A stretch of DNA of 16,695 bases from Bacteroidota bacterium (lineage in GTDB: Bacteria; Bacteroidota; Bacteroidia; UKL13-3). Below, one piece after another: positions 14,833 through 16,695 of the stretch (its first letter is position 1; every line of letters begins with the position of its first letter). The position numbers were made by a program, and so were the translations under genes. A model generated the notes under the pieces. That model did not search any database, was not told the DNA's origin, and saw nothing but the letters and a program-made list of their open reading frames with translations. The stretch lies in contig CANHRW010000023.1 in assembly GCA_947462865.1 (NCBI GenBank), forward strand, positions 1 through 16,695, given 5' to 3'.

Positions 14833-16125
14833 TTAAGCAATCAATTGAAACAAGTAATAGTTTTTCTTCCCTTTTTGTACAAAAAGGTATTTATTGTTGA
14901 TGAGTTGTGTAGTGTTGATGACCAAAGCTGGGTCATTCATTTTTTCCTTATTAATTGAAATACCACCACCTTGAAGCATTTTTTTACATTCTCCTTTAGA
15001 AGGAAAAACAGTGCTGTGTTCGCACAACAAATCAATAATTGGAATACCTGCTTCAAGCAATTCTGTTTGAATTTGAAACTGAGGTACCCCTTCAAAAATA
15101 TCTAAGAAAGTAGATTCATCTAGTTGTTCAAAAGCCGAAAGTGTGGCATTGCCAAATAAAATTTCTGAAGCCGATAGGGCAGTTTGGTATGCGTTTTCTC
15201 CGTGACACCTGGTTGTAATGTCTTTGGCCAATGCTTTTTGAAGCTGTCTCATGTGTGGTGCTTCTGCGTGAATTCGTTCCAAATCTAGTATCTCTGATTC
15301 ATTAAGTAAGGTGAAAATACGAATCCACTCTTTGGCATCGTCATCGCTGGCATTGAGCCAAAATTGATAAAATTTATACGCTGAAGTTTTTTGAGCATCC
15401 AACCAAACAGCACCATTTTCTGTTTTACCAAATTTGGTGCCGTCAGATTTTTTAATCAAATTGGTAGTGATGGCAAATGCATCTCCGGCCGATTTTCTTC
15501 TGATTAACTCTGAGCCTGTAACGATGTTGCCCCATTGGTCACTTCCACCCATTTGAATTTTACAGCCATGGTTCTTCCATAAATGGTAAAAATCAAATCC
15601 TTGAACCAACTGGTAGGTGAATTCTGTAAAACTCATGCCATTGTCTCCTTCCAGTCTTTTCTTAACTGAATCTTTTGACAACATGTAATTGACTGTAATA
15701 TGCTTGCCAACGTCTCGGATAAAATCTAAAAAACTAATGTTTTTAAACCAATCGTAATTGTTAACCATTACAGCACTGTTGGCTCCAGTATCAAAATTGA
15801 GGAACTTTTTTAGTTGTGTTTCAATACATGCTTGGTTATGTCTGAGCTCGTTTTCATCTAATAAATTTCTTTCTTGAGATTTGCCAGATGGGTCGCCAAC
15901 CATTCCGGTTGCACCTCCAACCAATGCATAGGGTTTGTGCCCGGCTCTTTGAAAATGAATCAATGTCATGATTTGAGTCAGATGACCAACGTGTAAACTA
16001 TCTGCTGTAGGGTCAAAGCCAATATATCCTGAACAGGATTCTTTTTTTAAGAGTTCTTCAGTTCCAGGCATGCTGTCATGCAACATTCTTCTCCATTTGA
16101 GTTCAGCTATGAAATCCGTATTCAT
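14833..16125 (-). CDS. tyrS: Tyrosyl-tRNA synthetase
   Basis: Charges tRNA-Tyr with tyrosine in the cytoplasm. The 430-residue class I synthetase has the HIGH-type motif as HVGH (45-48 in DSLHVGHL), tyrosine-pocket residues Y34 and D38 in GYIGFDPT, the GATGMVGDPSGKS loop, and QMGGSDQWGNI. The KMSKS equivalent is KFGKT (231-235), the form usual in the common bacterial TyrS type. The anticodon-recognition region follows, and then a C-terminal S4 RNA-binding domain (about 365-430, including VFPSKGECKKMLQGGGISIN). Length is normal. It leads a two-gene minus-strand transcription unit with the flavin-reductase-like gene and is divergent from the truncated gene at the right edge, 95 bases away. No T-box leader is visible, as expected outside Firmicutes. 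Confidence 0.98.
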   Translation of the reverse strand: MNTDFIAELKWRRMLHDSMPGTEELLKKESCSGYIGFDPTADSLHVGHLTQIMTLIHFQRAGHKPYALVGGATGMVGDPSGKSQERNLLDENELRHNQACIETQLKKFLNFDTGANSAVMVNNYDWFKNISFLDFIRDVGKHITVNYMLSKDSVKKRLEGDNGMSFTEFTYQLVQGFDFYHLWKNHGCKIQMGGSDQWGNIVTGSELIRRKSAGDAFAITTNLIKKSDGTKFGKTENGAVWLDAQKTSAYKFYQFWLNASDDDAKEWIRIFTLLNESEILDLERIHAEAPHMRQLQKALAKDITTRCHGENAYQTALSASEILFGNATLSAFEQLDESTFLDIFEGVPQFQIQTELLEAGIPIIDLLCEHSTVFPSKGECKKMLQGGGISINKEKMNDPALVINTTQLINNKYLFVQKGKKNYYLFQLIA

Positions 16126-16146
16126 TCAAGGGTTTAATTAGGAATT

Positions 16147-16154
16147 CGAAAATA
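16147..16154 (-). promoter_or_regulatory. Candidate variant -7 box of tyrS
   Basis: On the minus strand TATTTTCG ends 21 bases before the tyrS ATG, the same octamer and distance as upstream of yidC. It is one base off the TAnnTTTG consensus, and no TTG is found at the usual -33 distance. Confidence 0.35.
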
Positions 16155-16220
16155 AGCATGCAAAACAAAATTTAAGTGATTCAACCATTTTTTTTATTCA
16201 AATTGCAAACAAAAAATAGC

Positions 16221-16695
16221 TTGAATTTTTTAAGTCATTATTTTAAGAGTGCTATCAGCCAGCAACCACTATTCAATGTTGGACTTATTTTACCCGATTT
16301 GCTTAGAAAAGATATTAGGCAATATCAACAAGCAAACGCAGACTTTTCATTTGAAGTAAACCAATTGTTAAAGGGTTGTCACCAACACCAATCAGACGAC
16401 AAGCATTTTCACTCATCAGATTTTTTTAACAAATGGCTTAAGCTGTTTTTGCACGAAATCAATACAAATCCTCGATTGGTTAATTTACCCAGAAAATGGT
16501 TTGTAGCTCATGTAGCCCTCGAAATGCTAATAGATAGGATCTTACTCAAACATTACCCTAATTTGGTTCATGAATTTTATACAGACTTGTCAGCACTCCA
16601 AACAAATAGCTTTGTAGAGTTTCTAGCCATTCATGGTATTTCCGATGATAACCGACTATACAAAAGGTGGTCACAGTTCAAAACTGCCCAATACA
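16221..16695 (+). CDS. ACP phosphodiesterase-like protein, 5' part (cut by window end)
   Basis: An open frame of 158 codons runs to the last base without a stop. It begins at a TTG with NFLSHYFKS and continues with LFNVGLILPDLLRKD, LLKGCHQHQSDDKHFHSSDFF and RKWFVAHVALEMLIDRILL. This resembles the acyl-carrier-protein phosphodiesterase (AcpH-like) family, whose members start MNFLAH or MNFLSH and carry scattered histidines and aspartates (here H6, the HQHQSDDKHFH stretch, H-V-ALE and D-R). Members in Bacteroidota are mostly annotated as hypothetical, and removal of phosphopantetheine from ACP is proven only for a few. I place the start at TTG 16221 by the family N-terminus; an in-frame TTG at 16203 and GTG at 16176 are alternatives. 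The gene is divergent from tyrS. The 3' end is missing only because the window stops. Confidence 0.65.
   Translation, partial: MNFLSHYFKSAISQQPLFNVGLILPDLLRKDIRQYQQANADFSFEVNQLLKGCHQHQSDDKHFHSSDFFNKWLKLFLHEINTNPRLVNLPRKWFVAHVALEMLIDRILLKHYPNLVHEFYTDLSALQTNSFVEFLAIHGISDDNRLYKRWSQFKTAQY

Noticed and set aside
1..16695. CRISPR arrays, insertion sequences, prophage genes, toxin-antitoxin pairs, tRNA or rRNA genes.
   Set aside because: Reading through the window showed no regularly spaced repeats, transposase or integrase motifs, or tRNA-like cloverleafs. Opposite-strand frames inside typA, pyrG, yidC, tyrS and the others look like shadows of the real genes.

Overview
The window is an ordinary-looking chromosomal stretch from a low-GC (by eye, mid-30s percent) member of the phylum Bacteroidota. 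Several things point there. A thiol protein carries a type IX secretion (T9SS) C-terminal sorting domain. A TonB-dependent receptor has a carboxypeptidase-regulatory-like N-terminal extension. A small HYC_CC_PP-type protein is present, a family I associate with Bacteroidota. pyrG and yidC lie next to each other. Bacteroidota-style -7 boxes (TAnnTTTG) replace classical Shine-Dalgarno sites. I see no tRNA, rRNA, CRISPR array, insertion sequence or prophage.

Layout. (1) Bases 13-4867, minus strand: five tightly packed genes that read, in transcription order, HYC_CC_PP protein, secreted CxxC/T9SS protein, di-heme cytochrome c peroxidase lipoprotein, small heavy-metal-associated (HMA) protein, TonB-dependent receptor. 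I infer a metal (most likely copper) acquisition or homeostasis operon. It is the accessory part of the window and the best candidate for an under-described system. (2) Bases 4982-6787, plus: typA/bipA, divergent from the metal operon, ending in a clear UUCG-capped terminator. (3) Bases 6999-8045, plus: a nucleoid-associated protein of the NdpA/YejK type, with its own terminator. (4) A 370-base AT-rich gap, then 8416-10103, plus: an orphan NarL/LuxR-type response regulator overlapping by 4 bases with a membrane-anchored alpha/beta hydrolase. (5) Bases 10230-13715, plus: pyrG (CTP synthase) and yidC (membrane insertase), ending at a strong, symmetric terminator. (6) Bases 13941-16125, minus: tyrS followed after one base by a flavin-reductase-like protein, converging on the yidC terminator. 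(7) From 16221 to the right edge, plus: the 5' part of an ACP-phosphodiesterase-like gene, cut by the window end.

Start sites needed care. For typA, the cytochrome c peroxidase and the flavin reductase, the longest open frames begin at TTG, but an ATG slightly downstream fits family length, promoter position or operon spacing better, and I use the ATG. For the HYC_CC_PP gene and the truncated right-edge gene, TTG appears to be the real start.

Most of the window is housekeeping (translation GTPase, CTP synthesis, membrane insertion, tyrosine charging). The parts worth a second look are the five-gene metal cluster, the response regulator/hydrolase pair with its long upstream region, and the structured leader in front of pyrG.
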